A DNA stretch of 64,000 nt, from NCBI GenBank assembly GCA_035308525.1, contig DATGGM010000299.1, positions 1 to 64,000 on the forward strand, given 5' to 3'. Positions 9,095 through 17,960 of this stretch are shown here, piece after piece. The stretch is from Bog-159 sp035308525. Lineage in GTDB: Bacteria > Acidobacteriota > Terriglobia > Bryobacterales > Bryobacteraceae. A program made the position numbers and the translations under genes. Numbering within the stretch: the stretch's first letter is position 1; each line of letters begins with the position of its first letter. Under the pieces are notes generated by a model. It was given only the letters and a program-made list of their open reading frames with translations, did not search any database and was not told the DNA's origin.

Positions 9095-9364
9095 TTCGGC
9101 GCTCATCTGATCCGGACATACGCCAGATCGCGCGCGGGCGCCCGGCCCCAGGTCTCCTTACAGTCAGATTTTCGAAGAGCGGGCAACCGTTCATCACGGG
9201 CTGCACCCTTTGATGGTATTCGGCGGCAGTACAGTCCTGGGCCGCAATCGGTGCGCCTCCACCCTGCGCTCCGTTCCGCAGGTTCGCCAGGGGAAGCGGG
9301 TGGTCCGCAACGAAACTCAGTTTCGCAGTTCCCGGAAGTTCGTGGCGTCCCCGGAGCTCAAGTT

Positions 9365-10273
9365 CTAGCCGCGGCTGCGCCGCGACAGCACCACCACCGC
9401 GCCAACGGCCACCGCCGTGAGCCCCACTGCGGCGGCAATCTTCGGCAAGGGATCGGGCAGGGGCGGCGGCACGTATTGCACTCCATGTTCGTCGATGCGC
9501 GCCGGTTCATGCGCGTAGCGTCCGTGCCGCGGCCTGGGAAAATTCAGCGCCAGTTCGGCCAACCCGGCCGTAACAGCGTCGCCGCTCATCGGTTCACCAT
9601 GACCCGCTCCGATCACGTTGGGGCTTAGATCGGCCAGCAACTTGACCGAGGCGTGGGCCTGCTCCCAATCGTAGGTGAACGCCGCCGGCGGGCGGCAGAT
9701 GCGGGGTTCCTGGATCAGTATACCCATCACCGAATCCAGGTCCATGGTGACGCAGGCGTCGCCTGACAGCAGGGTGGATTCATAGCGCTGGAAGAATACC
9801 ACGTGGCCGGGGGCGTGTCCCGGCGTGTGGTGCCAGCGCCAGCCGATCAGGCCGGGCACTTCTCCTCCTTCGGGCAGGTCGTGCAAGCGATCTCCCATAT
9901 CCGGGGGGTCCGTGGAAAAGACCCGGCACAGGAATGCGAACGTCCCGCCGGCCAAAGGCTCTTTGGGCGGATATGCCGATTGACCGGTGAGGAAGGGGCG
10001 CTCCAGGCGGTGCGCATAGACCGGAACATCCCAGGCCTCGGCGAGCTCTCGCGCGGAGCCGGAGTGATCCCGATGCCCGTGGGTGAGCAGGATGGCCGTC
10101 GGCGGCGCGTCGCTCCCAAAGCGCTCGCGGGCCGCCTGGCGAATACGGGCGGCGTTGCCTGGGGTGCCTGTGTCGACCAGAACCCACGGCCCGCCCGGAC
10201 TGCCGATCAGATATATGTTGGCCATCAACGTTTTCAGCCGCGCCACGCCGGGCGTCAATTCTTCGACTGGCAT
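9365..10273 (-). CDS. Metallo-beta-lactamase-fold hydrolase with C-terminal membrane anchor
   Basis: A 302-residue protein of the MBL superfamily. LLTHGHRDHSGS near residue 60 is the HxHxDH metal motif, HTPGHAPGHVVFF near 148-160 supplies the third His, LSGDAC near 172 the bridging Asp, and GHGEPM near 230 the last His. The substrate cannot be told. Glyoxalase II, thioesterase-like and lactonase members share these motifs. A hydrophobic segment (about residues 276-297) followed by RRSRG suggests anchoring by the C-terminus, uncommon for this family. It is encoded alone, divergent from the next operon. Confidence 0.82.
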   Translation of the reverse strand: MPVEELTPGVARLKTLMANIYLIGSPGGPWVLVDTGTPGNAARIRQAARERFGSDAPPTAILLTHGHRDHSGSARELAEAWDVPVYAHRLERPFLTGQSAYPPKEPLAGGTFAFLCRVFSTDPPDMGDRLHDLPEGGEVPGLIGWRWHHTPGHAPGHVVFFQRYESTLLSGDACVTMDLDSVMGILIQEPRICRPPAAFTYDWEQAHASVKLLADLSPNVIGAGHGEPMSGDAVTAGLAELALNFPRPRHGRYAHEPARIDEHGVQYVPPPLPDPLPKIAAAVGLTAVAVGAVVVLSRRSRG

Positions 10274-10339
10274 ATCTCCCAGGATACTCTGGCCCTATCA
10301 AGTCGGCCGGAGGGGTCACGTGTTAGACTGTGGCTTCCA

Positions 10340-10690
10340 GTGCTGAAGCGTTTCATCTTCTGGGACTACCCGCGCGCGAGTTGGCAATACGACGTGATGG
10401 TGGGGATCATTGTCGCGTTTATATTCCTGACCCCCCGCGGATGGTTTCGCGACCAGCCGCGGACACCCATGGTCAGTTCTATCGCGGTCCTGCCGGCCGA
10501 GCACGGCAGCAACGTGTTTTGGGTCGAGCCCGAGTTGCTGGCGGATCTTCCGAAAGACCAGCAGCCGCAGAAACTCGCGGAGCTCCTGAAGCGTTTCACG
10601 CACCAGAAACAAGTGACCGTGACCCGGGTTGAACCTGTTGCAGACTCGGATGGAGAAACCACCGGGTACATGGTCTTCGCCAAGCCCTGA
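10340..10690 (+). CDS. Small membrane-anchored hypothetical protein
   Basis: About 116 residues from a GTG start, chosen because the divergent hydrolase gene begins just upstream and the first residues (VLKRFIFWDYPRASWQYD) lead directly into one membrane segment, VMVGIIVAFIFLTP. The remainder is a soluble domain of about 80 residues with no motif that I recognise. The gene ends 12 bp before the LolA-like gene, so the two are probably co-transcribed. An extracytoplasmic partner of the LolA-like protein is possible but unproven. Confidence 0.6.
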   Translation: MLKRFIFWDYPRASWQYDVMVGIIVAFIFLTPRGWFRDQPRTPMVSSIAVLPAEHGSNVFWVEPELLADLPKDQQPQKLAELLKRFTHQKQVTVTRVEPVADSDGETTGYMVFAKP

Positions 10691-10702
10691 TCAGCCACCC
10701 CG

Positions 10703-11386
10703 ATGCATAGCCGCGCCATGATCGTAATGGGAATCGCCCTGGCTGCGTTCGCCGGACCGAAGCCGGCCGCGGAGCTGGATGGCGTGCTGGATCGCATCAA
10801 TAAAGCCGGCGCCAGCTTCAAAGGCATGTCGGCCCATCTGCACCGCGTCGAGCATGTGGCCGCCATCAACGAAGACAACGTGGATTCCGGCACCATTCTG
10901 CTCAAGCGCGCGCACGCGCGGGACATGCGCATGCTGGTGGATTTTACCCAGCCCGATCCGAAGACCGTGGCGCTGCAAGGCCAAAAAGGGGAAATCTATT
11001 ACCCGAAAATGGAGACGGTCCAGGAGTACGACCTGGGCAAGAACCGGGCGCTGTTGGATGAGTTTTTCCTCATCGGATTCGGCACTTCGCGCGGAGATCT
11101 GCAGGCCTCTTATAACCTGCGATTGGTTGGCTCGGATACCGTCGGCGGCCAGAAGACCGAGTGCCTGGAACTGATCCCGAAATCTAAAGAGGTCCTCCAG
11201 CATCTAAGGAAATTGGAGATCTGGGTGGCCGAAAACGGCTATCCGGTCCAACAAAAGTTCTATGAGGTGGGGGGCGACTACATGATCTTCACGTATTCGG
11301 ATGTGAAGATAAACCCCGAATTAGCGGATTCGGCCCTGAAACTGCACTTGCCCAAGAACGTGAAGCGGGAATACCCGCAAAAGTAG
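10703..11386 (+). CDS. LolA-like outer membrane lipoprotein carrier family protein
   Basis: A 227-residue protein with a short hydrophobic N-terminus (MHSRAMIVMGIALAAFAG) compatible with export. The body has the LolA/LppX-like pattern: ELDGVLDRINKAGASFKGMSAHL at the start, then strands ending in RMLVDFTQPDPKTVALQGQK and a two-residue-tyrosine turn EIYYPK. It has the length of LolA relatives and probably binds lipid or a lipid anchor in the periplasm. It sits between a small membrane protein (12 bp) and a membrane acyltransferase-like gene (5 bp), which suggests an envelope-lipid function for the trio. Confidence 0.72.
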   Translation: MHSRAMIVMGIALAAFAGPKPAAELDGVLDRINKAGASFKGMSAHLHRVEHVAAINEDNVDSGTILLKRAHARDMRMLVDFTQPDPKTVALQGQKGEIYYPKMETVQEYDLGKNRALLDEFFLIGFGTSRGDLQASYNLRLVGSDTVGGQKTECLELIPKSKEVLQHLRKLEIWVAENGYPVQQKFYEVGGDYMIFTYSDVKINPELADSALKLHLPKNVKREYPQK

Positions 11387-11391
11387 GGCGA

Positions 11392-12477
11392 ATGGAAGTA
11401 AAAGGCAACAGGCTCACGTTCTTGGACTGGTTGCGCGGCGCAGCGGGTATCATCATGCTGCAGGGCCACGCATTCCAGTCGTTTCTTAAGCCCGATCTGC
11501 GCGGCGGCGCGTCTTACATGCTTTCGCAGTTCCTGGGAGGCATGCCCCCGGCGATCTTCCTGTTCCTGACCGGCATCACGCTGGCATTTCTAATGCACAG
11601 CTTCGAACGCAGGGGCGTTTCGCGGCGGGACCGCCTCACTGGCACGCTGCGCCGCGCCGGATATCTGTTCGGTATCGCCATGCTGCTGCGCGTGCAGCTC
11701 TGGCTGTTCAGCTTGCCGAACCCGTGGACCAATCTGCTTAAAGTGGACATCCTCAACTGCATGGGTTTCGGCATTGCGCTGATGAGCGGGATGTCGTGGT
11801 TCACTACGGCCCAGCGAGCGCGGATCTGCGCGGCCCTCGGGCTCGCGATCGCCGGCCTCTCACCGATCGTTTCGCAGCTCAACTGGAACGGTGTGCCGTG
11901 GATCGTGAAGGCGTACCTGGCGCCGGACTACAACTACTTCAGCTTCTTCCCGTGGGCCGCATACCTGGCGTTCGGAGTGAGCGCCGGCAGCCTGATCCGA
12001 TTGCTGAAGCACGAGCATTACGACCGGGCGATGCAGTGGTGTGCGCTGCTCGGCATCGGCATGATTGTGGGCGCGCGGTATTTCGCCAACCTGCCCTTCT
12101 CTATTTACCCGAAGTCCGATTTCTGGCTGGATAGCCCGGCCCAGGTGCTGATCAAGCTGGGCGTCACGCTCCTGATCCTGGCGCTGGCTTTCGTGTGGAC
12201 GCAGTACGGCGCGGCTCCCGGGTGGAGTTGGGTGCGGCAGTTCGGCACCACTTCGCTGCTGGTCTACTGGGTGCACATCGAGCTGGTTTACGGGCGGTGG
12301 CTGCCGTGGTGCAAGAACAATCTGGATGTCGCGCAGACGGCGCTCGCCACAGTCATTCTGATCGGGCTGATGCTGCTGCTGGCGGTGGTGAAGACCTATC
12401 GGAGGGATATCGCCGCCTACGTTTCCTCCTCGCGCTGGGCATGGTCCGCCAAACCGGACCGGGTACCCGCGGACTAG
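11392..12477 (+). CDS. Multispanning membrane protein, DUF1624/HGSNAT-like acyltransferase
   Basis: A 361-residue integral membrane protein with about ten hydrophobic segments. The N-terminus LTFLDWLRGAAGIIMLQGHAF matches the start of heparan-alpha-glucosaminide acetyltransferase-like (DUF1624) and related acyltransferase-3 proteins, where the Arg and His lie near the membrane face and take part in acyl transfer. It is the third gene of an operon with a LolA-like protein. The substrate is unknown; transfer of an acyl group to a surface sugar or lipid is a reasonable inference. The 3' end overlaps the convergent esterase gene by 4 bp. Confidence 0.72.
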   Translation: MEVKGNRLTFLDWLRGAAGIIMLQGHAFQSFLKPDLRGGASYMLSQFLGGMPPAIFLFLTGITLAFLMHSFERRGVSRRDRLTGTLRRAGYLFGIAMLLRVQLWLFSLPNPWTNLLKVDILNCMGFGIALMSGMSWFTTAQRARICAALGLAIAGLSPIVSQLNWNGVPWIVKAYLAPDYNYFSFFPWAAYLAFGVSAGSLIRLLKHEHYDRAMQWCALLGIGMIVGARYFANLPFSIYPKSDFWLDSPAQVLIKLGVTLLILALAFVWTQYGAAPGWSWVRQFGTTSLLVYWVHIELVYGRWLPWCKNNLDVAQTALATVILIGLMLLLAVVKTYRRDIAAYVSSSRWAWSAKPDRVPAD

Positions 12478-13172
12478 CCTGAGCCCGCGGCGCGCGGCTG
12501 CATGACGCGGTCCAGCCAGGCCTCCGCGATAGGCCGGGCCTTTGAGGGAAATCGGTGGCCGCCATCGAGCATGTGGAACTCGACGTCGGCGGCCCGCAGC
12601 CGCAGGCGCTCGGCGTAGCGTTCCGTCACCTCCGGTTTGTAAAACTCGTCCTCACGGCGCGCAATGTGCAAGACGGCCGCCGTCACGGGCTTGTAGGGTC
12701 CTTCCTCCCAGTTGCGCGGAATGCCGCCGCAGATGCCGATGACGCCGCGAATCTGCTCCGGATGGGTGGCCGCAAAGCGGTAATTCATGCCTACCGGCTG
12801 TGAAAAGCCAGCCAGGATGCGGCGCTCGCGCGGGATGCCGTATTCGCGGCCCGCCTCATTCAGAACGTGCAGGATCATGTCGTGGTGCAGGCGCACGGAG
12901 GAGTCCGGGTGCTTGTGCGTGGCCCATCCATAACCGACCTCGTTCGATCCTTGAGATAGATAGAACTGGTTGGGACCCTCCAGTGCCGCGATTACGTGCC
13001 GCGGACCCATCATGGCCGCCGTCAGGCGCAGCATGACCTCCGGATTGGCGCTGAAGCCATGCAGAGTGACCACCAGCAATGTCTGGCCATCGACAGCCTG
13101 CGGGGGATGCACCAGATAGCGGCAATCCAGGCGCGCGGTAAAGCTCGAATGTCGAACGTTTTCAACGATCAT
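12474..13172 (-). CDS. Alpha/beta hydrolase, phospholipase/carboxylesterase type
   Basis: A predicted serine hydrolase of about 232 residues. LLVVTLHGFSAN carries the oxyanion-hole HG motif, ILAGFSQPVGMN the nucleophile elbow, REDEFYKPE a likely acid, and DGGHRFP the catalytic His. The elbow reads GFSQP, where Pro stands in place of the last Gly of GxSxG. I chose the ATG at 13172; a TTG 33 bp upstream is in frame but adds a segment that looks like read-through. No signal peptide is seen. The substrate is unknown. Confidence 0.78.
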   Translation of the reverse strand: MIVENVRHSSFTARLDCRYLVHPPQAVDGQTLLVVTLHGFSANPEVMLRLTAAMMGPRHVIAALEGPNQFYLSQGSNEVGYGWATHKHPDSSVRLHHDMILHVLNEAGREYGIPRERRILAGFSQPVGMNYRFAATHPEQIRGVIGICGGIPRNWEEGPYKPVTAAVLHIARREDEFYKPEVTERYAERLRLRAADVEFHMLDGGHRFPSKARPIAEAWLDRVMQPRAAGSG

Positions 13173-13214
13173 AGAGGCCCGGACAACCGCCCGGATTTTA
13201 ACCAAACTTTCAAC

Positions 13215-13242
13215 TTGATTTCCGCAGATTTGAGGTTATCAT
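13215..13242 (+). promoter_or_regulatory. Candidate sigma-70-type promoter for the TonB receptor gene
   Basis: TTGATT at 13215-13220 and TATCAT at 13237-13242 with a 16-bp spacer, about 160 bp before the receptor start. The match is good but unsupported by other evidence. Confidence 0.3.
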
Positions 13243-13400
13243 AGCTTAAAATAGTTCCGCGTCCGGTCGGGTGCGCCTTGCTTGCGCGCGCGGCGGGCAA
13301 CAAGCAGGAGTACTTACGGGGCAGTTCGTTTTTCAATGAAGGGGACGCGGGGAATTGGTGCGCGCAGGCGGTTGCGTTCTGGACTACGAGGAGGATTGAA

Positions 13401-16400
13401 ATGAGTTCACCGACGCGTAATTTGAAGCAAGTCATCTGTTTCATTATCCTGGCGGGATTCATTCTTGGCGCGCCGCTCCAGGCGCAGGATGTTTTAGGCG
13501 CCATCACCGGCACCGTAAAGGACGCCACCGGCGCGGCAGTGCCCGACGCCACCGTGCGGGCGCGGAATATCGATACCAATCTGGAGATCGTGCAGCATAC
13601 GCAGGGCAACGGGTCCTACGTGGTGGCCAACATCCCCGCCGGTAACTACCGGGTCACCTTCACCAAAGAAGGATTCCAGACCGAAACACATACCCAGGTT
13701 CTGGTCAATGCCAACCGCACGATCACTGTCGATGGCAGCCTGCAGGTGGGCACGGTGTCGACGACCGTGGAAGTGACGTCCACGCCGTTGATGAACCAGG
13801 TGGACACCACCAACGGATACGTAGTCGACCAGTTGACCATTCAGGAGACGCCGCTCGGTACCGGCAGCTTTACACAACTTGCGATTCTGACCCCCGGCGT
13901 GCACGCAGACATGCTGGGCGGCGCCGGCAGCAATAGCGGACTCGGCAACCAGGCGATCTTTGCCAACGGCAATCGGGACACCAGCAATAGTTTTTCTCTG
14001 AACGGCGTCGATACAAACAACCTGTTCAACGGCAATTCCACCAGCCAGGTGGGTGAGAACCGCTTCGTGCTGAACATCGGCGAGAACTTCGGGGCCGGCG
14101 GCTCTATTCAAACCAGCACTTCGGTTTACGGAGCGATCGGCCAGGCGCTTCCCACCCCACCGCCCGAGACCATCCAGGAAGTGTCGGTAAACGCCGCCAT
14201 GTATGACGCAACGCAAGGCGCGCACAGCGGCGCGCACATCAGCGTGGTAACTAAATCCGGCACCAACGAGCTGCATGGCATGGTCTACGAGGAATTCCAG
14301 AACAGCGCCATGAACGCGGCGCCGTTCTTCTACAATGCTTCGCCCGCCATCCTGGTGAAGGATCCGTTCCTGAACCGCAATCAGTTCGGCGCCAACGTCG
14401 GAGGGCCGATCAAGAAGAACAAACTTTTCTTTTTCGGGGCCTACCAGGGCGTACGGCTGGCGGATGCCGCGGACGCCACAAAGGAAATCAACGTACCCAT
14501 CGGGCTGACCGACGACCGCAGCGCGCAAGGCATCGTGAACATGATTCAAAACAGCTACGGGAAAACGATCACCTCGTCTCAGATCAGCCCCGCGGCCCAA
14601 GCCATGCTGCAAGCTAAGCTGCCCGGCGGCGCCTACCTGTTTCCCAGTGCGCAGATCACGGACCCCAACACTGCCCTGGCTCTGGGCTACGACGCGGTGC
14701 TACAGGGCCCGAACGCCAAATCCAATGTGGACCAGGGCATCGCCAACATCGACTACAGCCTGAGCGATATGGACCGGTTGTCGGCGAAGTTCTACTATCA
14801 GAACGACCCGACCACCAATCCGTTCGGCGCAGTCGGCGATCTGCTTGGCTTTGCCCAGCGGCTGCAGGCCGGCAGCCAGGTGGGCACCATCAGCAACACC
14901 ACGATTCTGGGTCCGAACCTGACATGGCAACAGCACGTCGGATTCACCCGCCTGCGCGCTTATGCCGCCACCGGGCAGGCTTTCTCGCCTAGTGATTTCG
15001 GCATGAACCTGCTGGGCGCCGGGAACTTTCCACAGGTCGAGATCACCAACGTGCTGGGCAGCAGCGGACTGCAGTTTGGACCCAGCGTCAGTTTCGGCAA
15101 CGCCGGCATGTATCAGAACCAATGGGAGGTGGGATCTTCGATCAGTTGGATCAAGGGCCGCCACACGCTCTCCATGGGCGGCAATTGGGACCACACGCAG
15201 CTCAACATCATCAACAACAACACCAGCACCGACACGCTTGGATTTAAGGGCTTCATGAATTTCGTGGAAGGCGCCGTGCGCACGGGAAGTTACTCGGCCG
15301 CGTTCTCCGGCAGCGGGAGCCGCTACTACCGTTCCGACACGGCCGGCCTTTACATCAACGACAATTTCAAGATGATGAGCAACCTGTCGTTGACCGTAGG
15401 GCTGCGCTGGGACTTCGACGGACCGTTGTCGGAAAAATACGGGAAACTGACAGCTTTCAATCCCAGCCTGTATTCCTACGATGCGTCCACGGACACGATC
15501 ACCAGCTCTGGTCTGGAGGTGGCGGGTAATAATGCGCAACTCGGCACGGCGGGCGCCAGCGACAGTCTGCTCACGCAACACCAATGGGGACTCGCGCCGC
15601 GCATCGGACTGGCCTGGACACCCAAGCCAAAGCTGACCGTGCGCACCGGCTTCGGCATGTATTACGACCGCGGCGAGCTCTTCAGCGAATTCTCACCCAG
15701 CGCCGGATTCGGGTTCAACGGCCCGCTGGGTGTCACGCTGCAGCAGCCCTTCGTCACCGCGATTTTCGCCACCCACGGAGCCACGCTCTCGACGCCATTC
15801 GGCACGAGTCCATTTCCGGCTCCGCCGTCCAGCGCCGCGGCATTCACGGCGCTGCTGCCTAACCTGTCGGACACCTTGAACGGCAACTATCCCGCCGGCA
15901 ATCTGTTTGGGCCCTTTCTCATCGGCGGATATGACACGACCAACCGCCTGCCGTATACCCTCAACTGGACGTTCGACATTCAATATCAGGCATCCAACAA
16001 CTGGCTGTTCAGCGTTGGCTATGTAGGCAATCATGGCGTGCACGAGGTGCTTCCGATTCCATTCAATCAGCCGCTGATTGCCACCCAGCAGAATCCGGTG
16101 AACGGGCAAACCTACTCCTACGGTGGAGTCACACCTCTGTACCTCAACCTGGAGCCTTACGATCCGGCGCCGGAGTATGCCGGCAACGCTCCCGGCCGCG
16201 TCCCCTACATCGGGTATGACATGAATTCCGTGCTGTACAAGACAGAAGGCATCTCGAACTACAACGCGCTGCAGTTGCAAGCTCGCAAGCGCCTGTCCAA
16301 CGGCCTGCAGTTCACGGCGTCCTACACGTGGTCGCACGCGCTGGACGAGCAGAGCGGCCTGGGTCTGTTCTTCACGGGTAACAACCCGTTAGCGCCCAAG

Positions 16401-17087
16401 TCGAACTACGCGTCGGCGGATTTCGATCAAACACATGTGTTCCTCGTCAACTTCAGCTACACTTTCCCGAGTGTAACTTCGAATAAGTCGCTGGGCTATC
16501 TGGTCAATGGCTGGACTCTGGGGGGGCAGGTGGTGGCGCAGAGCGGCCAGCCGTACAGTATCTACGACTATTCGGGATCGGTTGCCAGCCTGTATTACGG
16601 CTCCAGCGACTATATCACCAACCCGATCGTCGGCCTGAATCCGGGAGTCAGCGCGAATCAGGCGAAACTGCAGGGCACCCTGGGAGTCAATGCGGGACAG
16701 CCGGTGTTGAATGCCGCCGACTTTGGGCCGCAATTCGTGGCCCCGGGAACCAGCGGCGTTCCGCCGTGCGATTCTTCCGGATGCGATCTCTACGAGTCGT
16801 TGTATGGGACTTCCGGGCGCAATCTTTTCCGCGCCCCCTTCCAGTCGCGATTCGACTTCTCGCTGGGCAAGGAGCTTCAACTCGCGGAGCGCTACCGGCT
16901 GCGCTTCAATTTCGACGCATTCAATATCTTCAATCACCCGGATTTCGACGCTCCCAACAACGACGTAGTGTTCTTCCCTTACTACACGGGGCCACCGTCG
17001 ATTCCGCCGGAGGGCAGCTTGGGCTACATCCAGCACACGGTGGGCAGCCCGCGCTTTCTGCAGTTGTCGCTACATCTTTCCTTCTAG
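13401..17087 (+). CDS. Oar-like TonB-dependent outer membrane receptor
   Basis: A 1,228-residue outer membrane protein. The signal peptide (residues 1 to about 29, ending LQAQ) is followed by a carboxypeptidase regulatory domain (about 31-112: GAITGTVKDATGAAVPDA ... GSYVVANIPAGNYRV), a plug-like region (about 115-330) and a long beta-barrel rich in aromatic and Asn/Gly turns, ending in LSLHLSF with terminal Phe. This is the architecture of Oar/SusC-related receptors abundant in Acidobacteria, thought to import oligosaccharides or export peptides. The ATG at 13401 is preceded by GAGGAGG at the right distance; the longer open frame upstream has no such site. No SusD gene is adjacent. Substrate unknown. 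Confidence 0.9.
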   Translation: MSSPTRNLKQVICFIILAGFILGAPLQAQDVLGAITGTVKDATGAAVPDATVRARNIDTNLEIVQHTQGNGSYVVANIPAGNYRVTFTKEGFQTETHTQVLVNANRTITVDGSLQVGTVSTTVEVTSTPLMNQVDTTNGYVVDQLTIQETPLGTGSFTQLAILTPGVHADMLGGAGSNSGLGNQAIFANGNRDTSNSFSLNGVDTNNLFNGNSTSQVGENRFVLNIGENFGAGGSIQTSTSVYGAIGQALPTPPPETIQEVSVNAAMYDATQGAHSGAHISVVTKSGTNELHGMVYEEFQNSAMNAAPFFYNASPAILVKDPFLNRNQFGANVGGPIKKNKLFFFGAYQGVRLADAADATKEINVPIGLTDDRSAQGIVNMIQNSYGKTITSSQISPAAQAMLQAKLPGGAYLFPSAQITDPNTALALGYDAVLQGPNAKSNVDQGIANIDYSLSDMDRLSAKFYYQNDPTTNPFGAVGDLLGFAQRLQAGSQVGTISNTTILGPNLTWQQHVGFTRLRAYAATGQAFSPSDFGMNLLGAGNFPQVEITNVLGSSGLQFGPSVSFGNAGMYQNQWEVGSSISWIKGRHTLSMGGNWDHTQLNIINNNTSTDTLGFKGFMNFVEGAVRTGSYSAAFSGSGSRYYRSDTAGLYINDNFKMMSNLSLTVGLRWDFDGPLSEKYGKLTAFNPSLYSYDASTDTITSSGLEVAGNNAQLGTAGASDSLLTQHQWGLAPRIGLAWTPKPKLTVRTGFGMYYDRGELFSEFSPSAGFGFNGPLGVTLQQPFVTAIFATHGATLSTPFGTSPFPAPPSSAAAFTALLPNLSDTLNGNYPAGNLFGPFLIGGYDTTNRLPYTLNWTFDIQYQASNNWLFSVGYVGNHGVHEVLPIPFNQPLIATQQNPVNGQTYSYGGVTPLYLNLEPYDPAPEYAGNAPGRVPYIGYDMNSVLYKTEGISNYNALQLQARKRLSNGLQFTASYTWSHALDEQSGLGLFFTGNNPLAPKSNYASADFDQTHVFLVNFSYTFPSVTSNKSLGYLVNGWTLGGQVVAQSGQPYSIYDYSGSVASLYYGSSDYITNPIVGLNPGVSANQAKLQGTLGVNAGQPVLNAADFGPQFVAPGTSGVPPCDSSGCDLYESLYGTSGRNLFRAPFQSRFDFSLGKELQLAERYRLRFNFDAFNIFNHPDFDAPNNDVVFFPYYTGPPSIPPEGSLGYIQHTVGSPRFLQLSLHLSF

Positions 17088-17096
17088 ACCTTTGGC

Positions 17097-17125
17097 GCGC
17101 GGGGCGGGCTCGGCCCGCCCCGCGC
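17097..17125. terminator. Strong GC-rich hairpin after the TonB receptor gene
   Basis: A perfect 13-bp inverted repeat (GCGCGGGGCGGGC) with a 3-nt TCG loop begins 10 bp after the receptor stop and precedes the methyltransferase gene. There is no T-tract, so it may stabilise the mRNA end or act as a Rho-independent pause rather than as a full terminator. Confidence 0.55.
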
Positions 17126-17135
17126 TAGTTCGAAG

Positions 17136-17921
17136 ATGCCCCCCTGGAATCCGAACCAGTATCTGAAATTCGCCGAAGAGCGGACGCAGCCCTGCCGCGA
17201 TCTGGCTGCCCGCATCCAGGTATCCGACCCGCGGCGCGTGATCGATCTCGGCTGCGGACCCGGCAACAGCACGGCGGTACTCCGCGAGCGCTGGCCGGAC
17301 GCGGAATTCACGGGCCTGGACAGCTCCGCGGAAATGATCGCGCGGGCGCGGCACGAATGTCCCGCGCATCGCTGGATCGCGGGTGACATCTCGGCATGGG
17401 CGGCGGCCGCCGGCGACGGCCTGTTCGACGTGGTCTTCTCCAATGCCGCCCTGCAGTGGGTGGAAGACCACGCGCGGGTGTATCCGCGGCTTCTGGAGCA
17501 CGTGGCGCCTGGCGGCGCGCTGGCAATTCAAATACCCGGGAATATCGACGCCTTGCCGCACCGGCTGATGCGCGAGGTGGCGGCTTCACCTGATTGGAGC
17601 GCCCGGTTCGCGCACGGCAAGGTGCGCGAGTGGCATCACCATGAAATGGAGTTTTATTACGATGCGCTGGCCGCCCGCGCATCGCGCCTGGACATTTGGG
17701 CCACCGAGTATCTGCACATTCTGCCCGATGCGCGGTCGATCGTAGAATGGTACCGCGGCACCGGATTGCGGCCTTTTTTGGAGGCGCTCGAAAGCGAAGC
17801 GGACCGCGAACGATTCGCCGCGGACTACCTGGAACGGCTGCGCCCGCACTTCCAGCAGCGCCCCGCCGGAGGCATACTGTTTCCATTTCGCCGCCTCTTC
17901 CTGATCGCCTATCGCGGGTAG
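17136..17921 (+). CDS. tam: Trans-aconitate 2-methyltransferase-like SAM enzyme
   Basis: A 261-residue class I SAM-dependent methyltransferase. RVIDLGCGPGNST (about 32-44) is motif I, EFTGLDSSAEMI the acidic loop that binds the ribose of SAM, and FDVVFSNAALQWVEDH motif IV. The N-terminus WNPNQYLKFAEERTQP and the ending FPFRRLFLIAYR match Tam proteins closely, which methylate trans-aconitate to relieve inhibition of aconitase. The length agrees. There is no clear ribosome site before the ATG. Its neighbour HMG-CoA reductase starts about 40 bp later, but a shared function is not obvious. Confidence 0.82.
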   Translation: MPPWNPNQYLKFAEERTQPCRDLAARIQVSDPRRVIDLGCGPGNSTAVLRERWPDAEFTGLDSSAEMIARARHECPAHRWIAGDISAWAAAAGDGLFDVVFSNAALQWVEDHARVYPRLLEHVAPGGALAIQIPGNIDALPHRLMREVAASPDWSARFAHGKVREWHHHEMEFYYDALAARASRLDIWATEYLHILPDARSIVEWYRGTGLRPFLEALESEADRERFAADYLERLRPHFQQRPAGGILFPFRRLFLIAYRG

Positions 17922-17946
17922 GGCCGTGTCCCAGGCGAACCGGACA

Positions 17947-17952
17947 TACAAT
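17947..17952 (+). promoter_or_regulatory. Candidate -10 box before the HMG-CoA reductase gene
   Basis: TACAAT followed by 8 nt and the ATG at 17961 (ATGATG). Transcription from this box would give a leaderless or nearly leaderless mRNA; no ribosome site is visible upstream of the start. Confidence 0.3.
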
Positions 17953-17960
17953 GGACCGTT

